From assembly GCA_032716605.1 (NCBI GenBank), contig CM064506.1, forward strand, positions 23,378,421 to 23,442,420: a stretch of DNA of 64,000 nucleotides, in the 5' to 3' direction. Source of the stretch: Paralithodes platypus. Taxonomy: Eukaryota > Arthropoda > Malacostraca > Decapoda > Lithodidae. A program made the position numbers and the translations under genes. Shown piece after piece: positions 12,099 to 23,134 of the stretch; position 1 is the first letter of the stretch, and the number at the start of each line of letters is the position of its first letter. The notes beneath the pieces were generated by a model. That model was not told where the DNA came from and ran no database searches. It saw only the letters and a list, made by a program, of their open reading frames with translations.

Positions 12099-12551
12099 GG
12101 TGTCCCAGGAGGAAAGGGCATAACTTTGGGAAATGATAAAACAAGGAATTCTAAGCCTAAAATGTTCTATAACAAAACGTCCAAATCTCAACTGTTATTG
12201 AAGGTTTTTAAGTAGTGTCCTCCCCCGCCTACCTGTAATGGACTCTTCCATGTCAAATAGTTTCCAACTGGTCCAAAGTGAGCTATTGTATCTATAATCA
12301 TTTTGCAACTTACAGAATTATAATATCTTTACAATAACATGGTAAAATAATTGCAGTTAGAAGGAGGTGTGGTAGGTACTAGGCCAGCTAGGCCACCCTT
12401 ATGGGGAAATATTTAAGAAAATTACATTTTCAACATGCAATATCTCTTTACTGGTTGAAATTTGGAATATGCATTATAGAACATTTTAGGCTTAGAATAT
12501 TTTGTTTTATCATTTCCCAAAGTTATGCCCTTTCCTCCTGAGACACCCTGT
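12095..12551. mobile_element. Non-autonomous mariner/Tc1-like element
   Basis: 457-bp element with long terminal inverted repeats of about 75 bp. The left end is ACAGGGTGTCCCAGGAGGAA; the right end is its complement with one change in that stretch. Both ends abut TA runs, fitting TA-target insertion. The interior (about 12175-12460) has no transposase frame. Superfamily is inferred from the TA target and long TIRs. Confidence 0.7.
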
Positions 12552-12572
12552 ATATATATATATATATATACC

Positions 12573-12631
<59 letters not shown>
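12552..12631. repeat. (TA)n microsatellite with one CCGG interruption
   Basis: TA run right of the mariner-like element, broken by ACCGGT near 12570. Confidence 0.9.
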
Positions 12632-12632
<1 letters not shown>

Positions 12633-12799
12633 TATCATAAATGTATTTCATGAGCTTGAGATAACTGTTCAAATTGATACACATCTGTTTATCCTTATTC
12701 CACTCAGATTATGTGCACCATTTGAGCTACATCTATGTGTTATATAAAACACACACATTTTGAAGTATTTCCTTTTGTAAAATGATCATCAAGGTGTTT

Positions 12800-13330
12800 C
12801 CTTCCCTGTGTACCCTCGGATACCATAGTCTCTAGCCCACTCATAAGAATTCGTGTACCCCATATTTGTGTTTATGTATGTAATTATAGCTATCTGGATT
12901 GATTTATGGATTGAACTTGTTTTACAATAAATAGTATATGTATATACAGTTTTATAGTTGATTTAAATAACATGTGATTCCTATATTCGTTTCCATAGAT
13001 ATACTTCCATAATTTACACTTTCTCCTCCACAATGCAGAACTTCTGCTTATCAGAATTCATTTATCCCCAGAGCTACTACTCTTTGGAATTCACTTCCCT
13101 CGAATTGCTTTCCACAAACTTACAATCAACAAATGTTTAAATCCAGTTGTTACAAACATTTTATGAATGGAGGATGCCTTTAGGCACATGGACCTTTTTG
13201 TTTTATCTGTGTTTTTCCTTCCTCCATTCATTGTCTCTTTAAAAAAAAAAAAAAAAAAAAATTAGAAATAAGTGAAGTCCACGAATTTGTATGAGTGGGT
13301 TAGAAACTATGGTATCCGAGTGTACACAAC
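12800..13330. repeat. Foldback arms flanking a LINE tail
   Basis: GATACCATAGTCTCTAGCCC near 12820 is matched by its inverted form GGGTTAGAAACTATGGTATC near 13300. The LINE end at 13010-13260 lies between the arms, so it may have inserted into an older foldback element. Confidence 0.5.
13010..13260 (+). mobile_element. LINE 3' end with poly(A)
   Basis: A plus frame contains ATTLWNSLPSNCFPQTYNQQ and stops at about 13180, the C-terminus of a jockey/CR1-type ORF2. A short 3' UTR and poly(A) at 13242-13260 follow. No RT domain remains. Confidence 0.65.
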
Positions 13331-13667
13331 AAAAATGTATCTTGCACCTCACCTCTAACGATTTGCTTTCAACTTTTAGAAAACTACTATTTTGTTTTCC
13401 AGCAAGACAGGCTGTCGTTTTCCTTTCTAACTCCCTCCCCTTTTCTCGTACTTTCTCTTCCATTCAACCTTTTTAATTTACACCAATCATTAAGTCGCCC
13501 CAAAATTCGCTCCCCTCATCAGTGTTTTATTTCGTTTTACCTTCGAAAAATTCTCCCTATTCCATGTGACCCTATATTTTATTATTTTATCTCCTTCTCC
13601 GTTTACATGATTTGGTCTTTTATTTGAATGTGATGTTATCTTATTTATTTATTTATCTATGCGGTCA
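13331..13667. other. Spacer, no supported feature
   Basis: Contains short open frames only. One at about 13390-13470 resembles a LINE tail (SNSLP), but weakly. Confidence 0.4.
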
Positions 13668-13717
13668 CGGGCTAAATGTGAGGGAGAAAGGGGTCCAAAA
13701 AAAGTGACAACCCCCCA
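13668..13717 (-). mobile_element. Family A end fragment
   Basis: Only GGGCTAAATGTGAGGGAGAA and a worn CCCCCC end remain. Confidence 0.55.
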
Positions 13718-13959
13718 TTTTTGCATCTAATTCTCTCCTCCTCGTCTTAATATCACTTTTGCAACACCTCATACTTGCTTCCTCATTCCTTTGCAACACT
13801 TCATTCAAATATTCTTTTATGTCGACTTGGTAATGTTCTCAGATGTTTGTATATTTTATTTTATTTTGTATTTTTTCAGACCGCCTCACTCACTCATTTT
13901 CTTCTTCTTGCGCGTCAGTTTCGAATTTCCTTCCTATAACCTAGCCTACCTTCACCACT

Positions 13960-14575
13960 TCCTCCTTCTGTTCTCCTTCCTCCTTTCCTTACCTCTTCTC
14001 CTTCTCCTTCTTACCTCTTCACGCTTCTCTCTTTTCTTCTTCTTCTTCTTCTCCTCCTCCTCCTTCGTATCTTCTCCTGCCCTTGCCCCTTCCTCCGTCG
14101 CCCCCCAACACACTCACCTTTTCCTCCTTCTTCTCCTCCTCTCTTTCTTGCCTCTTTTCCTCCTTTCATTGCCTACCTCTTCTCCTCTTCCTCTCCTGCT
14201 TACCTCTTCCCTCTCCTTATCACCATCTCCTTACTTCTTCTTCTCCTCCTCCTCTTCCTCCTCCATCCCTTCCTTCGTCTCACCCCCTCCTCCTCCTCCT
14301 CCTCCTCTGCTTCTGACACCCTCCCCTTCCCACCCCCTCCTCCTCGACATCTTTTACTCCAGCTCCCCTTTTTGCACCACCTCCATCCTCCATCTCCTCC
14401 TCCTTCTCTCTCTCTTCCTCCTCCTCTTCTTCTTCTTACACCCTCCCCTTCCCACCCTTGTTACCCCACCTCCTCCTCCATCTCTTCTTCTTCTTATACC
14501 CCCTACCCGCCCTCCCCCTACCCGCCCTCCTCCTCCTTGGCATCACTTCTTACCCACTGCTCGCATCAGCAACTT
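13960..14575. repeat. Polypyrimidine CTT/CCT-rich block
   Basis: About 600 bp almost without purines on the plus strand. Long Leu/Ser/Pro frames are compositional. Confidence 0.9.
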
Positions 14576-14606
14576 TCTTAGTGTGGAAGGTTAAGGTTGG
14601 ATGCCT

Positions 14607-14609
<3 letters not shown>

Positions 14610-14691
<82 letters not shown>
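14610..14691. repeat. (TC)n microsatellite
   Basis: Perfect TC run of about 80 bp. Confidence 0.97.
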
Positions 14692-14692
<1 letters not shown>

Positions 14693-14839
14693 GATAATTA
14701 ACGAAGTACACAAGTTTGCCATTATCTTAACATATTAGAGTTAATTTCGATATATCCCATTCACTAATAAAACTAAACCCGTGAAGTGTTAATTAAATAA
14801 TGGATGCTTTCACTCCAATGCTTGTCTATCAATACTCAC

Positions 14840-15190
14840 TTAAGGGGGTAGTGCTTGTTTGTTGGTCTATATATTTATTTATTTATATTATTTTAGTTTC
14901 CTCGCTAGAACTCCATCCAGCTTAGAAAAACACCTCTTAGACCCCCTTTAAAGATAAATTTGTACATTTTTCGGTAGAAAAATGTCCCGGCTGAAGGCCG
15001 GTTCCTTCTAAAAATACAGGCTCGCTATCGCTCGTCAGGAAAAAATCGACACCTAAATTACCCAAAAGGTCTTAATATTGACAAAATAAAAATGGGGTGA
15101 AAGGTCTCGACATCGACAAACTAATGGGCCAAACGTCTTAAAATCTGAAAACCAATGATGGGGCTAGAAAAACGACCCACATCCCCTTAA
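14840..15190 (-). mobile_element. Family A element, GGGGGTAGTGC subtype
   Basis: Begins TTAAGGGGGTAGTGCTTG and ends CATCCCCTTAA with the core between. The flanking host sequence is itself a duplicated block: AATGGATGCTTTCACTCC on the left, ATGGATTGTTTTCACTCC on the right. Confidence 0.85.
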
Positions 15191-15282
15191 TTAAATCATG
15201 GATTGTTTTCACTCCTACGCTTGTGTATCATGACTCAATTAATCTTCAAAGAGATCGTGTAATAAATCCTTGTCTTTGATCT

Positions 15283-15448
15283 TATATCCCCATAATGTCC
15301 TCCCTTAATGGTGCAATCACATTATATCCCCATAATGTCCTCCCTTAATGGTGCAATCACATTATATCCCCATAATGTCCTCCCTTAATGGTGCAATCAC
15401 ATTTATATCCCCATAATGTCCTCCCTTAATGGTGCAATCACATTTATA
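15283..15448. repeat. 40-bp tandem repeat, about 4 copies
   Basis: Unit includes CCCCATAATGTCCTCCCTTA and ATGGTGCAATCACATT. Copies are nearly identical. Confidence 0.95.
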
Positions 15449-15506
15449 CATCCTGAGAATTAAATATTAATTGAATACCGGTAATTAAGATTAATAATGG
15501 TTTGTC

Positions 15507-16008
15507 TTAAGGGGGTAGTGCTTGTTTGTTGGTCTATATATTTATTTATTTATATTATTTTAGTTTCCTCGCTAGAACTCCATCCAGCTTAGAAAAACAC
15601 CTCTTAGACCCCCTTTAAAGATAAATTTGTACATTTTTCGGTAGAAAAATAGGCAGACCGTTGTTCTGGACCCCCTTCTCCCTAATGTTTGGCCCCACTA
15701 GTTTTGAGATTATAAGACGTTCGGCCCATTAGTTTGGCGATTTTAACACTTTTCGCCCCATTTCGTTGTCAATTTTAAGACCTTTCGTGTCATTTAGGTG
15801 TCGATTATTTCCTGGTGAGCGACAGCGAGCCTGCAATTTTAAGAGGAACCGGCCTTCGGCCGGGAAATTTTTCTACCGAAAAATGTACAAATTTATCTTG
15901 ATGTCATGGGGATGTTTTTCTAAGCTTGATGGAGGTCTAGGGAGGAAACTAAATAAATATATGAATAAATGAATTAATAGACCAAACAAACAGCCAGCCT
16001 CCCCTTAA
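15507..16008 (+). mobile_element. Chimeric family A element (half reverse, half forward)
   Basis: 15507-15652 equals the first about 146 bp of the A copy at 14840 with no difference I can see. It breaks inside the poly-T/poly-A hairpin and runs straight into a forward A copy lacking only its terminal TTAAGGGGA. The forward part ends CCTCCCCTTAA at 16008. Confidence 0.8.
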
Positions 16009-16079
16009 TGCAAAAATAATTGACCAAATGAATCCATAAGTCTTACATAAACTCTTCTTATCAGTGCATCCTTTCTTCC

Positions 16080-16457
16080 TTAACGGGGGTGACCTGTTTT
16101 TGTTCTGTCCTTTTCTATCTTTCTCTGGCTTGTATCCATTTGGCCCCATTCAGCCTACTGTTTTTCAGACGTTTATCCCCATCCAGGTGTCAATTTTTTA
16201 CTGGTGAGCGGTAGCGAGCCAGCATATTTTTTATTTCTGTTTGACAGCAGGCTAAATTTGTACATTTTTCGATAGAAAAATGTCTCCGGCAAAGCCGGAT
16301 TTCTTCATATAATGCTGGCTCGCTATCGCTCGCCAGGAAGAAATCAACACCTAGATGGGGATAAACGTCTTAAAATAGTTGGTTGAATGGGGCCGAATCG
16401 ATACAAGCCAGAGAAAGAGAAAAGGACAAATAATAAATAGCAGGTCACCCCCCTTAA
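16080..16457. mobile_element. Family C foldback TTAA element
   Basis: Starts TTAACGGGGGTGACCTG, ends CAGGTCACCCCCCTTAA. Arms carry GGCTTGTATCCATTTGGCCC and GCGAGCC blocks in inverted orientation. The central loop holds the poly-T/poly-A hairpin and CCGGC-AAA-GCCGG. The right TTAA is shared with the next A element. Confidence 0.88.
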
Positions 16458-16790
16458 GGGGAGATGGGACGTTTTTCTGGTCCCCCCTTTTCCCCATGCT
16501 TAGCCCCATTAGTTTTCAGAGTTTATGACGTTCGGTCCATTAGTTTGGCGATTTTAAGACGTTTCTCCCCATTTATTTGTCAATATTAAGACCTTTCGTC
16601 CTATTTAGATGTCGATTGTTGTCCTGGCGAACGATAGTGAGCCTATAACTTTGGAAGACAAATGTACAGATTAATCTAAAGGGGGGATCTAATGGATGAT
16701 AGTTTTAAAGTTTGATGGAGGTCTAGTGAAGAAACTAGAAAAAACAAAGAAATAAAATATCGACCTAAATATGAACCAATCCCCATTGAC
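16454..16790 (+). mobile_element. Family A element, decayed right end
   Basis: Starts TTAAGGGGAG with core GGCGAACGATAGTGAGCC. The CCGG hairpin is lost. It ends near CCCCATTGA. Confidence 0.75.
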
Positions 16791-16867
16791 AAGTTATTTC
16801 CTTTTCACACAGTTCCAAGATTTATTTCCTTGACCTCTGTCCCCTTTCAGACGAGTGGGCCCTTTAT

Positions 16868-17025
16868 TCGCATTCCGTTTTCTTTTGATTCCGTTTTCTT
16901 TTATTCAGTTTTCTTTTATTCAGTTTTCTTTTATTCAGTTTTCTTTTATTCTTTTTCTTTTATTCCGTTTTCTTTTATTCAGTTTTCTTTTATTCAGTTT
17001 TCTTTTGATTCCGTTTTCTTTTGTA
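16868..17025. repeat. 15/16-bp TTTTCTTTTATTCAG repeat
   Basis: About nine tandem copies with small variants (GATTCCG). Confidence 0.9.
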
Positions 17026-17181
17026 CGGTACCTCTTTCTATACACGGACACCCCTCAGTCATTTTTATCTGGCGAATTAAATATGTATAAGTTTTATTTT
17101 ATTTCTTCGCTATATTTCGGCCACCTAACCTACTTATTGTGAATTCCTGTTATCCTCCGGTAAATTGATGGGGTGAGTGAG

Positions 17182-17415
17182 TTAACCCTTTCACGCATAT
17201 GACGCGGTTTTGAGCCTATTGGGGATACTTTAAAGCCTTTGTTACCATCAGGGATCTTTATAAACCTTTAGTTTAGTTACTTCAACCTCTGCAGTTGTCT
17301 TTGAGTTAGATGTGGGCAGAAAGCTAATGTTGGAGAGGTAATTATAAGAGTGAGAGAACTCTATTTCTTATTGCTAATCTGGCAACCTCTGCGTCATAAA
17401 TGCGTGATAGGGTTA
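17182..17415. mobile_element. Family G piggyBac-like MITE
   Basis: 234 bp from TTAACCCTTTCACGCATATG to ATGCGTGATAGGGTTAA. The TTAA duplication plus CCC-starting inverted ends is the piggyBac pattern. The interior has no open transposase frame. Confidence 0.75.
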
Positions 17416-17582
17416 AGTGAAGAACAAAAAGTAAATTATATGATTGATACATGTGTTTCATAATACGTGTACATTACCTATTCAGTCTAACTAGCGATAT
17501 CTACGCAAGTGAGCCCCAAAATATTGCAAAAACCAAATGTACTCATCGAATATTGCCGAAACTGTGGTTGCGATGCATTGCC

Positions 17583-17953
17583 TTAAGGGGTTTACTACTC
17601 GCTGTTTCTGGACCCCCTTCTCCCTCATGTTTAGCATATTATTTTTGAGGTTTTAAGATGATCGTTCCGTTAGCTTGGCGATTTTGAGATCTTTTGCGTC
17701 ATTTTGTTGTCAATATTAAGACCTTTCGTGCCCTTTAGGTGTCGATTTTTTCCTGGTGAGTGATAGCGAGCGTTTAATGTTGGAAGGAATCGGCCTTCGG
17801 CCTGGACATTTTTCTACCGAAAAATGTACAAATTGATCTTGTAAAGAGGTCTAGTTTTTGTTTCTTCTAAGCTTGTTGCAGGTCTAGCGAGGAAACTAAA
17901 AAATATATTAATACATAAATATATAGACCACAAACCAAGCACTACCCCCTTAA
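17583..17953 (+). mobile_element. Family A element (first of an A-B-C chain)
   Basis: Starts TTAAGGGGTTTACTACTCGC with worn modules and ends ACTACCCCCTTAA. The right TTAA is also the left TTAA of a B element. Confidence 0.85.
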
Positions 17954-18166
17954 CCCTTACAGTACCGGTGACGTCTTTTTCATTATATTCTGGCAACTAT
18001 TACATGATTTTATTAAGCTTAGGAATAACCTCTGGTAATGAAAAGGCTTCAACCTATGTCAATGAATGTTCTTAGCTACCGAACATCCTCCTTAAGCCGA
18101 ATAAAATCGTCTATTACTTGCCAGAATATGATGATGATGATGATGAGGACGTACTGTATGAGTTAA
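17950..18166. mobile_element. Family B piggyBac-like MITE
   Basis: TTAACCCTTACAGTACCGGT at the left; a worn right end GACGTACTGTATGAGTTAA. Inverted internal blocks ATTCTGGCAACTATTAC and TTGCCAGAAT are present. Shares TTAA with A on the left and C on the right. Confidence 0.82.
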
Positions 18167-18542
18167 GGGGGGTGATCTGCTGGTTTTGTATTTCTCTCCT
18201 TTTCTCTCTTTCTCTGGCTTGTATCCATTCGGCCCCATTCGCCAACTATGTTTAGACGTTTATCCCCATCTATGTGTCGATTTCTTCCTGGCGAGCGATA
18301 GCGAGCCAGCATTATACGAAGCATTCAGGCTTCGCCGGAGACATTTTTCTATCGAAAAATGTACAAATTTAGCCTGCTGTCAAAAACATTAAAAAAAATA
18401 TGCTGGCTCGCTACCGCTTACCAGTACAAAATTGACACCTGGATGAGGATAAAAGTCTTAAAACAGTAGGCTGAATGGGGCCAAATGGATACAAGCCAGA
18501 GAAAGAGAGAAAAGGCGAAAAAAAGCAGGTGACCCCCCTTAA
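18163..18542. mobile_element. Family C foldback TTAA element
   Basis: TTAAGGGGGGTGATCTGC to GTGACCCCCCTTAA with GGCGAGCGATAGCGAGCC in the left arm and its complement in the right. The left TTAA is shared with B. Confidence 0.88.
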
Positions 18543-18682
18543 CACTATCTGGTGCGACGTCTTGGGAAGTTATTATGGTATTTCGGTGCATAATTATTGA
18601 CGTTTTGTATATTGGTCATTGTATTTAATGTTTGTTTATTGTTTTAGCCTATTTTGAGCAATTCATTTTTAGCGTGCCCCCA

Positions 18683-18868
18683 AGCCGGTGTCACACGAGC
18701 GATTTTTCCGTCAATTTTTACGAGCCATTGTTGTCTGACAGCTTGGGAATATAAGTTCCATCAGAATTAAACTAGCTAACATAATCTACCTTCGATCTTG
18801 TTTCCGATTCCAGTGCAAAAGAGCCTCAACATAGTACGAGAACAAATTTGCTCATCGAAAATTGTCGT
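18683..18868. mobile_element. Family F element, cut by the 75-bp array
   Basis: Begins AAGCCGGTGTCACACGAGCG and proceeds to CATCGAAAATTGTCG, where the 75-bp array begins. The F right end is missing. Confidence 0.75.
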
Positions 18869-20250
18869 TCACCCCTACACCCGTGCCCTACACATACAGC
18901 ATTTCCCCCAGTTCACCCCTACCTTATACACATGTCTCCCAGTTCACCCCTACACCCGTGCCCTACACATACAGCATTTCCCCCAGTTCACCCCTACCTT
19001 ATACACATGTCTCCCAGTTCACCCCTACACCCGTGCCCTACACATACAGCATTTCCCCCAGTTCACCCCTACCTTATACACATGTCTCCCAGTTCACCCT
19101 ACACCCGTGCCCTACACATACAGCATTTCCCCCAGTTCACCCCTACCTTATACACTGTCTCCCAGTTCACCCCTACACCCGTGCCCTACACATACAGCAT
19201 TTCCCCCAGTTCACCCCTACCTTATACACATGTCTCCCAGTTCACCCCTACACCCGTGCCCTACACATACAGCATTTCCCCCAGTTCACCCCTACCTTAT
19301 ACACATGTCTCCCAGTTCACCCCTACACCCCTGCCCTACACATACAGCATTTCCCCCAGTTCACCCCTACCTTATACACATGTCTCCCAGTTCACCCCTA
19401 TAACCCCCGCCCCTACACATATATCTCCTAGTTCCCCCCTTCACTTCACCCAGATCCCCCTTTCATTTCACCCCGTTCACCCCTACCTTACACATATTTC
19501 TCCCAGTTCACCCCTTCACTTCACCCAGTTCCCCCTTTCATTTCACCCCGTTCACCCCTACCTTACACATATTTCTCCTAGTTCACCCCTTCACTTCACC
19601 CAGTTCCCCCTTTCATTTCACCCCGTTCACCCCTACCTTGCACATATTGCTCCCAGTTCACCCCTACACCTATATCTCCCAGTTCACCCCTTCACTTCAC
19701 CCAGTTCACCCTTTCATTTCACCCCGTTCACCCCTACCTTACACATATTTCTCCCAGTTCCCCCCTTCACTTCACCCAGTTCCCCCTCTCATTTCACCCC
19801 GTTCACCCCTACCTTGCACATATTTCTCCCAGTTCACCCCTACACCTATACCCTACACATATATCTCCCAGTTCACCCCTTCACTTCACCCAGTTCCCCC
19901 TTTCATTTCACCCCGTTCACCCCTACCTTACACATATTTCTCCCAGTTCCCCCCTTCACTTCACCCAGTTCCCCCTTTCATTTCACCCCGTTCACCCCTA
20001 CCTTACACATATTTCTCCCAGTTCACCCCTACACCTACACATATATCTCCCAGTTCACCCCTTCACTTCACCCAGTTCCCCCTTTCATTTCACCCCGTTC
20101 ACCCCTACCTTACACATATATATCCCAGTTCACCCCTTCACTTCACCCAGTTCACCCCTTCACTTCACCCAGTTCACCCCTTCACTTCACCCAGTTCCCC
20201 CTTTCATTTCACCCCGTTCACCCCTGCCCACACACACTTCCCCCGCTGCC
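18869..20250. repeat. 75-bp minisatellite, two subtypes, about 18 copies
   Basis: Subtype 1 (18869-19400) joins a 44-bp and a 31-bp half, each starting TTCACCCCTAC. Subtype 2 (19430-20250) has TTCACTTCACCCAGTTCCCC and CATTTCACCCCGTTCACC. The 75-bp period is a multiple of three, so one frame stays open for 496 residues of Pro/Ser/His/Thr. I treat that as an artefact. Confidence 0.95.
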
Positions 20251-20424
20251 ATCAATTTCACCTCTCTCAAAACTCCAGGTAAACTTTATTCACCTTTATT
20301 TTTTAGCCAAACACAAATATTCACTTGGGCCCGAATAGACTCCCACTTCTGCTTCTCTCTACACTCATGCATATTCATACGAACCTCAGCAATGGGCCCT
20401 CTCTGTTTGAAATATATTGTTCAT

Positions 20425-20520
20425 TCCCCACTTCTTTTTTTTCTGGGGGTGGCCGACTCAAGACAGAGCCCGAATAGGGACATTACAATAGAACTACAAT
20501 GAACACACAAAAACAATATA
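20425..20520 (-). mobile_element. Dispersed repeat H fragment
   Basis: Contains GGGGGTGGCCGACTCAAGAC, the reverse of the H block seen at 2.3 kb. Confidence 0.5.
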
Positions 20521-20570
20521 TTGTTTAGTATGTGTGTATTAACCCTTTCAGTATCGGTGCCAGCCTTTTA

Positions 20571-20712
20571 ACTGGATGGTGTAATGGTTAGAGTGTTTAC
20601 AATCTGTATGTGGTAACCCAGGTTCGAATCCCGGTGGATCACATGCATGCTTTCATAAATTTCTTTGGGAGGTGTTTGGTGTTGGAGTGAAATTGATAAA
20701 ATAGATTACTGA
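20571..20712 (+). mobile_element. tRNA-derived SINE, copy 1
   Basis: The head resembles a tRNA, with box-A-like TGGTGTAATGGTTAGAGTG and an exact box B GGTTCGAATCC at 20621-20631. The acceptor arms do not pair, so it is not an intact tRNA gene. The tail GTGAAATTGATAAAATAGAT recurs in the copy at 51.6 kb. Confidence 0.72.
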
Positions 20713-20774
20713 TAGACGATTTTATTTAATTTAAAGAGGGCTTACAGCAATTAACAGGCTTGGAACTATCTCAC

Positions 20775-21155
20775 TTAAGGGGGGTGACCTGCTTTTTGTT
20801 CTCTCCTTTTCTCCCTTTCTCTGGCTTGTATCCATTCGGCCCCATTCAGCCTACTGTTTTAAGACGTTTATCCCCATCCAGGTGTCAATTTTGTACTGGT
20901 GAGCGGTAGCGAGCCAGCATATTTTTAAAATGTTTTTGACAGCAGGCTAAATTTGTACATTTTTCGGTAGAAAAATTTCTACGGGGAAGCCGGATTTCTT
21001 CATATAATGCTGGCTCGCTATCGCTCCCCAGGAAGAAATCGACACCTAGATGGGGATAAATGTTTTAAAATAGTTGGCTGAATGGGGCCGAATGGATACC
21101 AGCCAGAGAAAGAGAGAAAAGGAGAAAAATTAAAAAAGCAGATCACCCCCCTCAA
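20775..21155. mobile_element. Family C foldback element nested in B
   Basis: TTAAGGGGGGTGACCTGC to GATCACCCCCCTCAA. The right TTAA is mutated to TCAA. The right arm has GGCTCGCTATCGCTCCCC. Confidence 0.87.
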
Positions 21156-21289
21156 CCCTTTTGACTAGCACAGATCCTTCTTAAACAGCACTAAACCCTC
21201 TTAATTATTATAACTAGCATAAAATGTAAAACACGTCGCTGGTTTTGTAGGGGTTATGCATCTTTTGGATTATTAATTATTTAGTTACA

Positions 21290-23134
21290 TGCCACCCTCA
21301 TTACGTAATTGTCATCATATTCTGGTTACCAATAGCCAATGTTGTATTTAGTTTATAATCTACCGCTATGACACAAATGGGTAAATACGATCTCAATAAA
21401 CCCTCTTAGTAACATAGGTCCTTCTTAAATGGATAAATATGATCTCAATAAACCCTCTTAGTAACATAGGTCCTTCTTAAATGGGTAAATACGATCTCAA
21501 TAAACCCTCTTAGTAACACAGGTCCTTCTTAAATGGGTAAATACGATCTCAATAAACCCTCTTAGTAACACAGGTCCTTCTTAAATGGGTAAATACGATC
21601 TCAATAAACCCTCTTAGTAACACAGGTCCTTCTTAAATGGGTAAATACGATCTCAATAAACCCTCTTAATAACATAGGTTCTTCTTAAACTTCATAAACT
21701 AGTATAATAAACCCTCTTAGCAACATAGGTCCTTCTTAAGCTTCATAAACTAGTATAATAAACCCTCTTAGTAACATAGGTCCTTCTTAAGCTTCATAAA
21801 CTAGTATAATAAACCCTCTTAGTAACATAGGTCCTTCTTAAACTTCATAAACTAGTATAATAAACCCTCTTAGCAACATAGGTCCTTCTTAAGCTTCATA
21901 AACTAGTATAATAAACCCTCTTAGTAACATAGGTCCTTCTTAAACTTCATAAACTGGTATAATAAACCCTCTTAGTAACATAGGTCCTTCTTAAACTTCA
22001 TAAACTAGTATAATAAACCCTCTTAGTAACATAGGTCCTTCTTAAACTTCATAAACTGGTATAATAAACCCTCTTAGTAACATAGGTCCTTCTTAAACTT
22101 CATAAACTAGTATAATAAACCCTCTTAGTAACATAGGTCCTTCTTAAACTTCATAAACTGGTATAATAAACCCTCTTAGCAACATAGGTCCTTCTTAAGC
22201 TTCATAAACTAGTATAATAAACCCTCTTAGTAACATAGGTCCTTCTTAAACTTCATAAACTGGTATAATAAACCCTCTTAGTAACATAGGTCCTTCTTAA
22301 ACTTCATAAACTAGTATAATAAACCCTCTTAGTAACATAGGTCCTTCTTAAACTTCATAAACTGGTATAATAAACCCTCTTAGCAACATAGGTCCTTCTT
22401 AAGCTTCATAAACTAGTATAATAAACCCTCTTAGTAACATAGGTCCTTCTTAAACTTCATAAACTGGTATAATAAACCCTCTTAGTAACATAGGTCCTTC
22501 TTAAACTTCATAAACTAGTATAATAAACCCTCTTAGTAACATAGGTCCTTCTTAAACTTCATAAACTGGTATAATAATAAACCCTCTTTGTAACATAGGT
22601 CCTTCTTAAACTTCATAAACTAGTATAATAAACCCTCTTAGTAACATAGGTCCTTCTTAAACTTCATAAACTGGTATAATAAACCCTCTTAGCAACATAG
22701 GTCCTTCTTAAGCTTCATAAACTAGTATAATAAACCCTCTTAGTAACATAGGTCCTTCTTAAACTTCATAAACTGGTATAATAAACCCTCTTAGTAACAT
22801 AGGTCCTTCTTAAACTTCATAAACTAGTATAATAAACCCTCTTAGTAACATAGGTCCTTCTTAAACTTCATAAACTAGTATAATAAACCCTCTTAGTAAC
22901 ATAGGTCCTTCTTAAGCTTCATAAACTAGTATAATAAACCATCTTAGTAACATAGGTCCTTCTTAAGCTTCATAAACTAGTATAATAAACCCTCTTAGCA
23001 ACATAGGTCCTTCTTAAACTTCATAAACTAGTATAATAAACCCTCTTAGCAACATAGGTCCTTCTTAAACTTCATAAACTGGTATAATTTTAGCCAGATA
23101 CAAAGGTACAAATGCCTCCTGGTATTGAAGGAGC
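21290..23134. repeat. 51/55-bp array grown inside a family B element
   Basis: 21290-21370 resembles a B left half (TCATCATATTCTGGTTACCA). 21378-21690 holds about five units with ATGGGTAAATACGATCTC. 21690-23085 holds about 27 units of 51 bp containing AACCCTCTTAGTAACATAGG and TCCTTCTTAAACTTCATAAA, which match the B right-half block. 23090-23134 resembles a worn B right end (TAGCCAGAT, GGTATTGAAGG). Subtypes CTAGTATAAT and CTGGTATAAT alternate, implying multi-unit duplications. Confidence 0.85.

Larger units (their letters stand above)
20539..21255. mobile_element. Family B element carrying a nested SINE and a nested C
   Basis: Left end TTAACCCTTTCAGTATCGGT, broken at about 20570 by a SINE. 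It resumes at GATAGACGATTTTATTTAAT, is broken again at TTAA 20775 by a C element, and resumes at CAACCCTTTTGACTAGCACA. It ends GGTTTTGTAGGGGTT. Confidence 0.72.

Noticed and set aside
18186..18392. Small frames with the phrase SEPALY seen in several copies
   Set aside because: They are translations of the GCGAGCC core of family C and A. Frames differ among copies and have no common start or end.
18848..20338. 496-residue Pro/Ser/Thr-rich open frame
   Set aside because: Product of the 75-bp array read in a triplet-compatible period. It has no start context and begins inside a cut F element.
20571..20645. Functional tRNA gene
   Set aside because: Box A and B are present but acceptor and anticodon stems do not pair. 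A related copy and tail identify a SINE.
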